From NCBI RefSeq assembly GCF_013408525.1, contig NZ_JACBZM010000001.1:124001-188000 (forward strand): 64,000 nt of DNA, read 5' to 3'. This document shows positions 9,138 to 17,272 of the stretch, piece by piece. Both the position numbers and the translations under genes were made by a program. This stretch comes from Nocardioides aromaticivorans (GTDB lineage: Bacteria > Actinomycetota > Actinomycetes > Propionibacteriales > Nocardioidaceae). Within the stretch, counting starts at the first letter, position 1. Each line of letters opens with the position of its first letter. The notes under the pieces are model-generated. The model saw only the letters and a list, made by a program, of their open reading frames with translations, was not told the origin of the DNA and made no database searches.

Positions 9138-11202
9138 GCACCACCTCGGGCGCGGGGACGCCGGGACTGTAGCGGTAGCCCTGCACCTCGTCGCACCCGC
9201 GCTCGCGCAGGTAGCGCTCCTGGACCTCGGTCTCGACGCCCTCGGCGACGACGGTCATGCCGAGGGCGTGAGCCATCACGATGATCGCGTCGACGATGGC
9301 CGCGTCGGTGTCGGCGCTGGTGATCTCCTGGACGAAGGAGCGGTCGATCTTGATCTTGTCGATGGGGAACTTCGTCAGGTAGGCGAGGCTGCTGTAGCCG
9401 CAGCCGAAGTCGTCGAGCACGATCGTCACGCCGACCTCGCGCAGCGCGTCGAGGACCGCCACGACGTCGCCGTGGTCCTCGATCAGGATGCCCTCGGTCA
9501 GCTCCACCTCGAGCTGGTGCGGCTCGATGCCGCTGGCCTCGATGGCGTCGGTGATCTCGGCCAGCCAGGTCGCGCTGCGCAGCTGGCGCGGCGAGACGTT
9601 CACCGCGAGCCGCAGCGGCTGGCCGAGCTCGGCCTGCATCTGCACCACCGCGGAGCACGCGGAGCGCAGCACCCATCCGCCGAGCTGGATGATCATGCCG
9701 CCGTCCTCGGCGACCGGGATGAACCGGTCCGGCGCGACGGATCCGAGCCGCGGGCTGGACCAGCGCACCAGCGCCTCCACGCCGACCACGCCACCGCCGC
9801 CGAGGTCGAGCTGCGGCTGGAAGACCAGCGACAGCTCGTCGTGCTCGAGGGCCTGGCGCAGCGCGGCGGACAGCGAGAGCTTGTCGTTGTTGTCGTCGAG
9901 CATGCCGTGCTCGAACCACCGCACGCCGTTGCGGCCCGCCGCCTTGGCCTGGTACATCGCGATGTCCGCGTGCTTGAGCAGCGCGGCCGGGTCGTCGCCG
10001 TCGGCCGGGTAGAGCGCGCCGCCGATGCTGGCCGTGACGGCGAGCTCGTAGCCGTGGACGACGATCGGCGCCAGCACGGCCCGCGTCAGGTCCGCGATGC
10101 GGCGGTCCAGGTCGACCCCGGGGTCGAGGTCCTCGAAGACGATCACGAACTCGTCGCCGCCGAGGCGCGCCACGACGTCGTACTGGCGGACCCAGGAGAG
10201 CAGCCGCTCGGCGACCACGACGAGCATCTCGTCCCCGATGTGGTGGCCGAGGGAGTCGTTGATCCGCTTGAAGTGGTCGACGTCGAGGAGCAGCAGCGCG
10301 ACCTGGCGACGGTCGCGATCGGCCGCGTCGAAGGCCGCGTCGAGGTGGCGGACCAGCAGGCCGCGGTTGGGCAGGTTGGTCAGGCTGTCGTGCGTGGCGA
10401 GGTGCTCTGCGCGGTCGCGCGCCTCGATCCGGTGCGTGATGTCGTAGGCGACGAGGATGAAGCCGGGCTCGTCGCCGACGTCCATCGGGACGACCGCCTC
10501 GGCCACCGGTACGACGTGCCCCTCGCGGTGCCGGTAGGTCCACTCGGCCTCGTCGCCGTCGACCCGGCTCAGGGCGGGCGTCCCGTCGGCGTAGCGGGCC
10601 CGTTCGGCGGCGTCGATCTCGGTGATCCAGCGCCCGACCAGCTCCTCCTGGGCATAGCCGAGCAGGGACTCGGCGGCCGGGTTGGCGGTCACGATCCGGC
10701 CGGCGCTGTCGGTGGCGATGATGCAGAACGGGATGCTGTCGAGGATCGAGCGGCGCAGCACGTCCTCGCGGACGGCCTTCTCGGCCTCCTGGCCGCGCAG
10801 CCGCTCGGTGATGTCGATGACCGACGCCAGCACGAACCGCTCGCCGCCGATCGTGATCGGGTTGAGGCCGATCTCGACGCGCATCTCGGTGCCGTCCTTG
10901 CGGAGCGCGAAGAGCTCGCGGCCCACGCCCATGGCCCGGCGCGACGGATGGGCGACGTACTCCTGCCGCTCGAGGTCGTGGTGGCGCCGGAACCGGGTCG
11001 GCACCAGGTCCTCGACCCGCAGCTGCAGGATCTCGTCCGGGCCGTAGCCGAAGGAGCGCTCGGCCTCGGTGTTCGCGAGCACGACCCGGCCCGCGCCGTC
11101 GACGAGCAGCATGGCGCTCGGCGATGCCTCGACGACCAGACGCAGGGCGTCGTCGCCGACTGCGGCCCGAGGCACCGCTGCAGGCTCCACTGGCGACCCC
11201 AT
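9106..11202 (-). CDS. PAS-PAS-GGDEF-EAL c-di-GMP signalling protein
   Basis: The 698-residue soluble protein has two PAS sensor domains (about residues 20-140 and 145-265), a GGDEF domain (about 270-435) and an EAL phosphodiesterase domain (about 445-690). The cyclase motif GGDEF is intact with an RQYD I-site five residues upstream. The EAL domain keeps EALVRW, NVSPRQL, ELTEG, LDDFG, KIKID and AEGVET, so both activities are plausible. The ATG at 11202 follows ACGGAG. It is divergent from a GT2 polysaccharide synthase, the usual kind of c-di-GMP output. Its final residues GVS and stop codon are encoded by the edge of a REP-like repeat. Confidence 0.93.
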   Translation of the reverse strand: MGSPVEPAAVPRAAVGDDALRLVVEASPSAMLLVDGAGRVVLANTEAERSFGYGPDEILQLRVEDLVPTRFRRHHDLERQEYVAHPSRRAMGVGRELFALRKDGTEMRVEIGLNPITIGGERFVLASVIDITERLRGQEAEKAVREDVLRRSILDSIPFCIIATDSAGRIVTANPAAESLLGYAQEELVGRWITEIDAAERARYADGTPALSRVDGDEAEWTYRHREGHVVPVAEAVVPMDVGDEPGFILVAYDITHRIEARDRAEHLATHDSLTNLPNRGLLVRHLDAAFDAADRDRRQVALLLLDVDHFKRINDSLGHHIGDEMLVVVAERLLSWVRQYDVVARLGGDEFVIVFEDLDPGVDLDRRIADLTRAVLAPIVVHGYELAVTASIGGALYPADGDDPAALLKHADIAMYQAKAAGRNGVRWFEHGMLDDNNDKLSLSAALRQALEHDELSLVFQPQLDLGGGGVVGVEALVRWSSPRLGSVAPDRFIPVAEDGGMIIQLGGWVLRSACSAVVQMQAELGQPLRLAVNVSPRQLRSATWLAEITDAIEASGIEPHQLEVELTEGILIEDHGDVVAVLDALREVGVTIVLDDFGCGYSSLAYLTKFPIDKIKIDRSFVQEITSADTDAAIVDAIIVMAHALGMTVVAEGVETEVQERYLRERGCDEVQGYRYSPGVPAPEVVRVAREWAGVS

Positions 11203-11299
11203 GGCTTCTCCGTCCTGGCAGCGTGCATCCCGCATCCGTGCGGGTTCAAGCAGTCAGATCGGCAGCCTCCTGTCCGATCAGAGGATTGTGAGCGAGCCA

Positions 11300-12787
11300 A
11301 TGAGCGAGGGAACGAGTCCGGGCAGGTCCGGCGCCGACGAGGCGAGGCCCCCGCGGACGACGCTGCAGCACCGCCTGCAGCGCACCGTGGGGCTGGTCAT
11401 CTTCGGTACGGCGACGGCGGGTGCCGGGCTGCTGTGGTGGGCGGTCTCGGGAACCAGCCGACCCGCCGACGACCCGACCGACGGGACGCTCGGGAGGTGG
11501 CACCTCCTCTACGACCCCCAGGCCCCGACCCTCGTGACGCTGGCGGCCGCCACGGGTCTGGCCCTGCTGTTCGCGGCCGGGGTCGCGCTGATCGAGCGGC
11601 GCATCGCCACCCTGGCGCGCCGCAGCGACGACGGCACCCGCCTGCCCCTCTCCCCCCGCCGGGTGATGCAGGAGACCCGCGGGGTCTTCCACGGCCCGGT
11701 CACGGTCACCGTCCTGGTCCCGGCGCACAACGAGGAGCAGGCGATCGGCGCCACGCTCGCCTCGCTCCGGCAGCAGGAGCCGCCGCCCGACCGGGTGGTG
11801 GTCGTCGCCGACAACTGCACGGACCGCACCGTGGAGATCGCCCGGTCGTGCGGGGTCGAGGTCTTCGAGACCGTCGGCAACCGCCACAAGAAGGCCGGCG
11901 CGCTCAACCAGGCGCTGACCGCGCTCCTGCCCGCCCAGGGCGAGAACGACCTCGTCATGGTGATGGACGCCGACACGGTGCTGGACGCCGGGTTCATCGC
12001 CTCGGCCGTGCGCCGGATGACCCAGGACCGCGGCCTGATGGCCATCGGCGGGCTCTTCTACGGCGAGGACGGCATGGGCCTGATCGGCCAGTTCCAGCGC
12101 AACGAGTACACCCGCTACGCCCGCGACCTCCAGCGTCGCCGCGGCCGCGTCTTCGTGCTCACCGGCACCGCCACCGTCTTCCGCCCGCGCGCGCTGCGCA
12201 CGGTCGCCGCCGAGCGCGGCCGGATGCTGCCGGGCGTCCCCGGCGACGTCTACGACACCCTCGTGCTCACCGAGGACAACGAGATCACCCTCGCGCTGAA
12301 GGTGCTGGGCGGACTCATCGTCTCCCCCGCCGAGTGCACCGTCGTGACCGAGGTGATGCCGACCTGGCGCGCCCTGTGGGCCCAGCGCCTGCGCTGGCAG
12401 CGCGGCGCGCTCGAGAACCTCGGCGAGTACGGCGTCCGGCCGGCCACGTTCCGCTACTGGGCCCAGCAGCTCGGCATCGGCTACGGCGTGATCGCGCTCT
12501 TCGCCTACCTGCTGCTGATGTTCCTGATGATGACGTCCTTCGACCAGTGGGTGTGGTTCCCGTTCTGGCTCGGAACCGGCCTCGTGTTCACGGTGGAGCG
12601 GGTCGTCACCGTGTGGAACGGCGGCTGGCGGGCCCGGTTGCTGGCCGCGACCCTGTTCCCCGAGCTCATCTACGCGCTCTACCTCGACATCGTGTACCTG
12701 AAGGGAATCGTCGACATGTCCGTCGGACGCACCGCCACCTGGAAGCACGTCGTCCAGTCACCGACGACCGTGCGGGCCGACGCATGA
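11300..12787 (+). CDS. Processive GT2 membrane glycosyltransferase (exopolysaccharide synthase type)
   Basis: The 495-residue protein has two N-terminal membrane segments, a cytoplasmic GT-A domain (about residues 130-370) and three C-terminal membrane segments. Catalytic features are in place: PAHNEE near the start of the domain, DAD at 223-225, TED at 324-326 and QRLRW at 362-366, the signature of processive synthases such as PgaC or cellulose/hyaluronan synthase. No PilZ domain is present. An alternative GTG start at 11288 exists; neither has a well-spaced ribosome site. The next gene starts inside its stop codon (ATGA), and a GGDEF-EAL protein is divergent, suggesting c-di-GMP-controlled polymer export. 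The sugar is unknown. Confidence 0.88.
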   Translation: MSEGTSPGRSGADEARPPRTTLQHRLQRTVGLVIFGTATAGAGLLWWAVSGTSRPADDPTDGTLGRWHLLYDPQAPTLVTLAAATGLALLFAAGVALIERRIATLARRSDDGTRLPLSPRRVMQETRGVFHGPVTVTVLVPAHNEEQAIGATLASLRQQEPPPDRVVVVADNCTDRTVEIARSCGVEVFETVGNRHKKAGALNQALTALLPAQGENDLVMVMDADTVLDAGFIASAVRRMTQDRGLMAIGGLFYGEDGMGLIGQFQRNEYTRYARDLQRRRGRVFVLTGTATVFRPRALRTVAAERGRMLPGVPGDVYDTLVLTEDNEITLALKVLGGLIVSPAECTVVTEVMPTWRALWAQRLRWQRGALENLGEYGVRPATFRYWAQQLGIGYGVIALFAYLLLMFLMMTSFDQWVWFPFWLGTGLVFTVERVVTVWNGGWRARLLAATLFPELIYALYLDIVYLKGIVDMSVGRTATWKHVVQSPTTVRADA

Positions 12788-13002
12788 GCGGCCTCGTCGT
12801 CTCGCTCGGAATCCTGTTCCCCGAGTCATTGGTCCGCTCGCAGGGCTTCGCGATCCTCGCGGCGTTCGTCGCGATCAACACCGTCGTCTACGTGTCCCTG
12901 GCCGTCGCGAAGGCGCTGCCGAAGATCTACGTCGGCGACCACCTGCCGCGCCAGTACGAGCGGGCCGAGACCCGGAGCATCCACCCCGACGACCCCGCCT
13001 GA
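12784..13002 (+). CDS. Small membrane protein partnered with GT2 synthase
   Basis: This 72-residue protein has one clear membrane segment (about residues 18-45, FAILAAFVAINTVVYVSLAV), a short N-terminal hydrophobic patch and a charged C-terminal tail. Its ATG overlaps the stop of the GT2 gene by four bases, so it is translationally coupled. The arrangement recalls PgaC/PgaD, where a small membrane protein is required for the synthase and for c-di-GMP response, but I see no sequence resemblance to PgaD that would prove it. It could be an unrelated stabilising subunit. Confidence 0.75.
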   Translation: MSGLVVSLGILFPESLVRSQGFAILAAFVAINTVVYVSLAVAKALPKIYVGDHLPRQYERAETRSIHPDDPA

Positions 13003-13005
13003 CCC

Positions 13006-13074
13006 GGTGGTCGAGGAGGTTGCGCACGCCCTGGCCGGTGGTCGAGGAGGTTGCGCAGCAACCGTCACGAGACC
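13006..13074. repeat. REP-like repeat pair, first unit truncated
   Basis: A truncated unit (13006 to about 13027) breaks off at the hairpin loop and is followed by a full 38-base unit (13037-13074). In this copy the inner hairpin reads GGTTGC-GCA-GCAACC: both arms differ from the copies at 9013 and 9078, yet the stem is still fully paired. Confidence 0.9.
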
Positions 13075-13100
13075 CCCGCAGGACACGCACACAACCCTGA

Positions 13101-13130
13101 ACGGCCCGGGAGCAACCGCTCCCGGGCCGT
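13101..13130. terminator. Bidirectional hairpin terminator
   Basis: ACGGCCCGGGAGC, a four-base loop and the exact complement form a 13-bp stem between the converging small membrane protein gene and the iron-binding protein gene. No U-tract follows, as is common in high-GC actinobacteria. Confidence 0.75.
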
Positions 13131-13154
13131 CCTGCGGCGCGTGCTGTCAGCAGG

Positions 13155-14201
13155 TCACTCCGCGACGGCCTCGGAGAGCAGCTTCACCAGCTCCGGCATG
13201 CCGCCGGCCCACTGGAAGCTGAGCGCGGTCGGCGGGGAGACCGCCGAGATGTGCTCGCGGCCGACGACCTGGGCGACGTTGCCGCCCTTGACGGCCGGGA
13301 TGGCCAGCGCCTTCTGGTCCTTGAGGAAGGCAGCCGCCTGGGCGTCGTCGTCGAAGTAGGTCACCACGACGTCGGCGTCGATCGCGTCGACCTTCTCGTA
13401 GCTGAGGTCGTAGTAGAAGCCGCCGTCGGAGGTGTCCAGCTCCGCGACGCTCGGCGCGACGTCGAAGCCGAGCTTGGTGAGGATCGCCAGGCGCGGGTCG
13501 AGCTCGGTGTAGAGCGACATGGCGTTCGGCCCCGGGTAGAGCGCGGCGATCTTCCGGCCCGCGAACTCCGGGTGCTTCTCGGCCTCGTCGGCCAGGAAGG
13601 TGTCGATGTCGGCCAGGATCTCGTCACCGTGCGCGCTGCGGCCGAGGGCCTTGGCGGTGATCGTGATCGTGTCCTGCCAGGTCGTCGTCCACGGCGCCTC
13701 GGGGTAGGCGACCGTCGGCGCGATCTCGCTGAGCTTCTTGTACTGCTCCTCGGTGATGCCGGAGTAGGGCGCCAGGATCAGGTCCGGCTTCGCGGCGATG
13801 AACTCGTCGTAGGGGACGGTCGCGCCGGAGCCGTCGTCGGGGAGCAGCGTCGGGTGCTCGACGCCCTTCTCGTCGTACGCCTCCTCGACCCAGGGCAGCA
13901 GGTTGCCCTTGCCGACGGTCCACAGCTGCTCCGCGATCGCGACCGGGTAGACGCCGGACGCGATGGCGGCCTCGGTGGAGCCCCAGCCCCACGTCGCGAC
14001 CCGCTTCGGCTCCTCGGTGATCTCGGTGGTGCCGAAGGCGTGCTCGATGCTGATCGGGAACTCGTCGGTCACCTCCAGCGTGGTGGCACCGGCGTCCTCG
14101 TCGTCCGCGCTGTCGTCGGCGCCGCAGGCCGACAGGGCCAGGACGGCCGCCAGGCCGGCGACGAGCGCCGTGCTGCGACGGAAGGCACGTGTCATGCGCA
14201 C
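13155..14201 (-). CDS. Iron-siderophore ABC transporter substrate-binding lipoprotein
   Basis: The 348-residue protein carries a lipoprotein signal (lipobox LSAC, mature Cys at about residue 26) and a FecB/FhuD-type periplasmic-binding fold: EPKRVATWGWGSTEAAIA at the first lobe, KPDLILAPYSGI after it, and a final DVVVTYF/PTALSFQW region. It would hold a ferric siderophore outside the membrane and deliver it to the permeases encoded upstream. GTG at 14201 has GAGGAG 6 bases before it and is preferred to the ATG two codons later. The 39-base gap to the preceding ATPase gene contains an IdeR/DtxR-type box, so it may have its own iron-controlled promoter as well as being read through the operon. 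Confidence 0.92.
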   Translation of the reverse strand: MRMTRAFRRSTALVAGLAAVLALSACGADDSADDEDAGATTLEVTDEFPISIEHAFGTTEITEEPKRVATWGWGSTEAAIASGVYPVAIAEQLWTVGKGNLLPWVEEAYDEKGVEHPTLLPDDGSGATVPYDEFIAAKPDLILAPYSGITEEQYKKLSEIAPTVAYPEAPWTTTWQDTITITAKALGRSAHGDEILADIDTFLADEAEKHPEFAGRKIAALYPGPNAMSLYTELDPRLAILTKLGFDVAPSVAELDTSDGGFYYDLSYEKVDAIDADVVVTYFDDDAQAAAFLKDQKALAIPAVKGGNVAQVVGREHISAVSPPTALSFQWAGGMPELVKLLSEAVAE

Positions 14202-14225
14202 GTGGATCTCCTCATGTTCTCGGGG

Positions 14226-14244
14226 TTAGGTGAGGCTATCCTAA
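14226..14244. promoter_or_regulatory. IdeR/DtxR iron box
   Basis: TTAGGTGAGGCTATCCTAA matches the 19-base DtxR/IdeR consensus TTAGGTTAGGCTAACCTAA at 17 positions. It lies directly upstream of the binding-protein gene and covers the stop codon of the ATPase gene (14241-14243). Confidence 0.88.
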
Positions 14245-15053
14245 GCCCTGCTCGTGGCGAGTCCGCGCCGGGTCCGTCCCTTGGGCACCACGAGCGGTCC
14301 GCCGGTGACCGGATCGGGGATCACCTCGGCGTCCAGGCCGAACGCCGCGCGCACCGACTCGGCGGTCAGCACGTCGCCCGGCGCGCCCTCCGCGGCCACG
14401 CGGCCGCCCGACATGACGACCATGTGGTCGGCGTAGCGCGCGGCGTGGTTGAGCTCGTGCAGCACCATCACGACGGTCGTGCCGCGCTCGGCGTTGAGGT
14501 CGCTGAGCAGGTCGAGCAGCTCCAGCTGGTGGGTGACGTCGAGGTACGTCGTCGGCTCGTCCAGCAGCACCGCGTCGGTCTCCTGCGCCAGGACCATGGC
14601 GATCCACACCCGCTGCCGCTGCCCACCCGACAGCTCCTCCAGGCGGCGGTCCGCGAGGTCGGCGACGCCGGTGGCCTCCAGCGCCCGCAGGACGACCCGG
14701 TCGTCCTGGCTGGTGTGGCGCCCGAACCAGCCCTGGTGCGGGAACCGCCCGCGACCGACCAGTTCGGCGACCCGCACACCGTCGGGCGCCACCGAGCTCT
14801 GCGGGAGCACGCCGACCACCCGGGCCAGGTCACGGCGCGAGATGGCGCCGATGTCCTGCCCGTCGATCCGCACCCGCCCGGCGGTCAGCGGGTGCAGCCG
14901 GGCCAGGCCGCGCAGCAGCGTCGACTTGCCACAGGCATTCGGGCCGACGATCGCGGTCACCCTGCCGGGCGGGAGCTCGAGGTCGAGCCCCTCGATCACG
15001 GTGCGGCCGCGGTAGCCGAGGCTGATCCCCTCGGCGGTGATGGAGGTACTCAT
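14241..15053 (-). CDS. Iron-siderophore ABC transporter ATP-binding protein
   Basis: The 270-residue ATPase has a Walker A GPNACGKST (near residue 38), the ABC signature LSGGQRQR, Walker B AVLLDEPTTYLD and a switch histidine in MVLHELNHA. It is the FecE/FhuC-type motor for siderophore import and would act on the cytoplasmic face of the two permeases. It starts 3 bases after the second permease gene and is followed by the binding-protein gene. Its stop codon lies in an IdeR-type box. Confidence 0.94.
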   Translation of the reverse strand: MSTSITAEGISLGYRGRTVIEGLDLELPPGRVTAIVGPNACGKSTLLRGLARLHPLTAGRVRIDGQDIGAISRRDLARVVGVLPQSSVAPDGVRVAELVGRGRFPHQGWFGRHTSQDDRVVLRALEATGVADLADRRLEELSGGQRQRVWIAMVLAQETDAVLLDEPTTYLDVTHQLELLDLLSDLNAERGTTVVMVLHELNHAARYADHMVVMSGGRVAAEGAPGDVLTAESVRAAFGLDAEVIPDPVTGGPLVVPKGRTRRGLATSRA

Positions 15054-15056
15054 GGG

Positions 15057-16097
15057 TCACGGTGCCTTTCGTTCGCTGCGGGCCAACAGCCACAGGAGGT
15101 ACGGCGCGCCCACCAGGCCGGTCACGATGCCGACCGGGGCGGTGATGCCGCCGGGGAGGGCGTACTGCCCGATGACGTCGGCGCCCATGGTGAGCGCGGC
15201 GCCGACCGCGGCCGACGCGGCCAGGGCCGGCCCGCCGTCGTCGACCAGCCGGCGGGCGATCGCCGGCGAGATGAGGGCCACGAAGGCGACCGGTCCGGCC
15301 ACCGCGGTGGCGAGCGCGACGAGCCCGACGCCGATCAGCAGGGCGACGACCCGGGACCGGGTCGGCCCCAGGCCGAGGCCCTGGGCGTGCTCGTCACCGA
15401 GCGCCAGTGCCCGCTGCTCGCGGGCGACGGGGACCGCCAGCAGCGCGAGGGCGACCACGCCGGCGGTGAGGAAGCCGAGCGTGCCGTCGCGGACGTCGGC
15501 GACGCTGCCGACGGTCCAGAGCAGCACCGTGCCCGCCTCGCGCAGCTCGGCCTCCGCGAGCCGCCAGGCGATCAGCGACGAGCACAGGTAGGCGATGCCG
15601 ACGCCGACCAGGACGAAGCGGATGCCGTGCAGCCCGTTGCGCCAGGCCAGCGCCCAGATCGCGACGGCCGCTCCGAGCGCGCCCGCGCAGGCGGCGACGT
15701 TGACGGTGGCGCCCGAGGCGTCGTACCCGACGACGGCGGTGACCGCGCCGAGCGAGGCGCCGCCGGAGATGCCGAGGATGTCGGGACTGGCGAGGTTGTT
15801 GCGCAGCGTCGACTGGAAGAGCGCGCCCGCCAGGCCGAATGCGACACCGGCCACGACGGCGGCGGCGCCCCGGGGCAGGCGCAGCTCGCGCACGACGAGC
15901 AGGTCGAAGCGGTCCCCCACCCCGAGCAGCGCCGGGAAGGACCGCTCCGGCGGCACACCCGCGGCGCCCAGGCCGAAGGTCACGAGGAGCAGGCCGAGGC
16001 ACAGGCCGGCGGCGACGAGCACCACGGCCAGCGCCCGGGCACGGCTGCGGCGGCGGATCCGGGTGACGGTCCGCAGGGTGGCCTCCACCGTGCTCAC
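15057..16097 (-). CDS. FecCD-family siderophore permease, second subunit
   Basis: The 346-residue protein is a FecCD/BtuC-type permease with about nine to ten membrane segments and the family stretches GAALFQSTLRNNLASPDILG and GPVAFVALISPAIARRL. It forms the membrane channel with the preceding permease. GTG at 16097 overlaps the stop of that gene by four bases (GTGA), which fixes the start; longer readings in this frame run antisense-like through the first permease gene. The family usually has this two-permease plus ATPase order. Confidence 0.92.
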   Translation of the reverse strand: MSTVEATLRTVTRIRRRSRARALAVVLVAAGLCLGLLLVTFGLGAAGVPPERSFPALLGVGDRFDLLVVRELRLPRGAAAVVAGVAFGLAGALFQSTLRNNLASPDILGISGGASLGAVTAVVGYDASGATVNVAACAGALGAAVAIWALAWRNGLHGIRFVLVGVGIAYLCSSLIAWRLAEAELREAGTVLLWTVGSVADVRDGTLGFLTAGVVALALLAVPVAREQRALALGDEHAQGLGLGPTRSRVVALLIGVGLVALATAVAGPVAFVALISPAIARRLVDDGGPALAASAAVGAALTMGADVIGQYALPGGITAPVGIVTGLVGAPYLLWLLARSERKAP

Positions 16098-17131
16098 AGT
16101 CCGGCCACCCGTCGTCCGCGGGCCACGGCGATGAGTACCGGGGCGCCGATCAGCGCCGCGACCACGCCCGCCTCGAGCTCGTCGGCCTTGACCAGCCGCC
16201 CGATGATGTCGGCTGCCATCAGCATGACCGGGCCGAGCAGCGCGCACAGCGGCACCAGCCACCGGTAGTCGGAGCCCACCAGGCGCCGGGCGGCATGGGG
16301 GACGGCGAGGCCGACCAGCGCGATCGGACCGGCCAGCGCGGTCGCTGCTCCCGCCAGGCAGATGATCGCGAGACCGGCGAGGGCGCGCGTCGTACCGACG
16401 CCCTGGCCCAGCGCCGCCGCGACGTCGTCCCCGAGGGCCAGGCCGTTGAGCCGGTGGGCGGAGAACAGGGCGAGGGCGGCGCCGACGGCGATGAAGGGCC
16501 AGAGCACGGCGACGGCGTCGATGTCGCGCCCGTTGAGGGCGCCGACGGACCAGTACCGCAGCAGGTTCAGCGCGTCGACGTCGCGGAACAGCACGAGCGT
16601 CGAGAGCGGGGTCAGCAGCGCCGTGACGGTCGCGCCCGCCAGGGCGAGCTGGACCGGGCGGCCGTTGCCGATCGCGAAGACGACCACCGCGGCGATCGCC
16701 GCCCCGGCGAAGGCGAACCAGACCGCGCCGACCGGGGAGAGGACACCGAACGCCGTGGCGGCGACGACGATGCCGAGCGACGCACCGGCGTTGAGGCCCA
16801 GCAGGCCGGGATCGGCCAGCGGGTTGCGGGTGATGCCCTGGCTGAGCACCCCGGCCAGCGCGAGCGCGGCACCGGCGAGCAGCGCGATGAGGGTGCGCGG
16901 GACCCGCTGCCCGCGGATCACCGCGTGGTCGACGTTGCCCGCGACCGGGTCGGTGAGCGCCCGCCACGCCTCGCCGAAGGCCACCTCGCGCACGCCGAGC
17001 GCCAGGCTCAGCACCACGCCGAGGACGAGCAGCACGAACGCCCCCACGAGGACCGCGACCCGGGCACGGTGGCGGGTGGGCGTCGTCGCCGGCGGGGACG
17101 CGGGCGCCTCGGCCGCGAGTAAGGCTTGCAT
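16094..17131 (-). CDS. FecCD-family siderophore permease, first subunit
   Basis: The 345-residue protein has the FecCD permease core: membrane segments from residue 27 on, VLSQGITRNPLADPGLLGLN in the first half and GPIALVGLAVPHAARRLVG in the second. It is the first gene of the importer operon. The ATG at 17131-17129 lies inside an IdeR-like box and there is no ribosome site upstream, so the transcript may be leaderless. No siderophore biosynthesis or esterase gene is nearby; the organism may take up a siderophore made elsewhere in the genome or by others. Confidence 0.92.
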   Translation of the reverse strand: MQALLAAEAPASPPATTPTRHRARVAVLVGAFVLLVLGVVLSLALGVREVAFGEAWRALTDPVAGNVDHAVIRGQRVPRTLIALLAGAALALAGVLSQGITRNPLADPGLLGLNAGASLGIVVAATAFGVLSPVGAVWFAFAGAAIAAVVVFAIGNGRPVQLALAGATVTALLTPLSTLVLFRDVDALNLLRYWSVGALNGRDIDAVAVLWPFIAVGAALALFSAHRLNGLALGDDVAAALGQGVGTTRALAGLAIICLAGAATALAGPIALVGLAVPHAARRLVGSDYRWLVPLCALLGPVMLMAADIIGRLVKADELEAGVVAALIGAPVLIAVARGRRVAGL

Positions 17132-17138
17132 AACCTAA
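17120..17138. promoter_or_regulatory. IdeR/DtxR-like box over the permease start codon
   Basis: Read on the plus strand, TAAGGCTTGCATAACCTAA matches the DtxR/IdeR consensus at 14 of 19 positions, with the right half-site perfect. It overlaps the ATG of the first permease gene, so a bound repressor would sit on the promoter/start region. Confidence 0.65.
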
Positions 17139-17272
17139 GAATGACACAGAGGCGCTCCGCCCCGGTCCCGGGACCAATGACCCATCCGCGTCAGGTGCGG
17201 ACCGCGCCTGCCGATCGGCGGATCGGACCACGTGTCCCGATGCCGCGAAACGCCCCTCGCCGAGGAGGAACG

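Noticed and set aside
9079..13002. A 1307-codon open frame on the plus strand
   Set aside because: It crosses two real genes in wrong frames; only the last 72 codons (from 12784) are real.
13251..16268. A 1005-codon plus-strand frame over the iron importer
   Set aside because: Antisense shadow of the binding protein, ATPase and permease genes, with low-complexity Arg/Ala/Gly composition.
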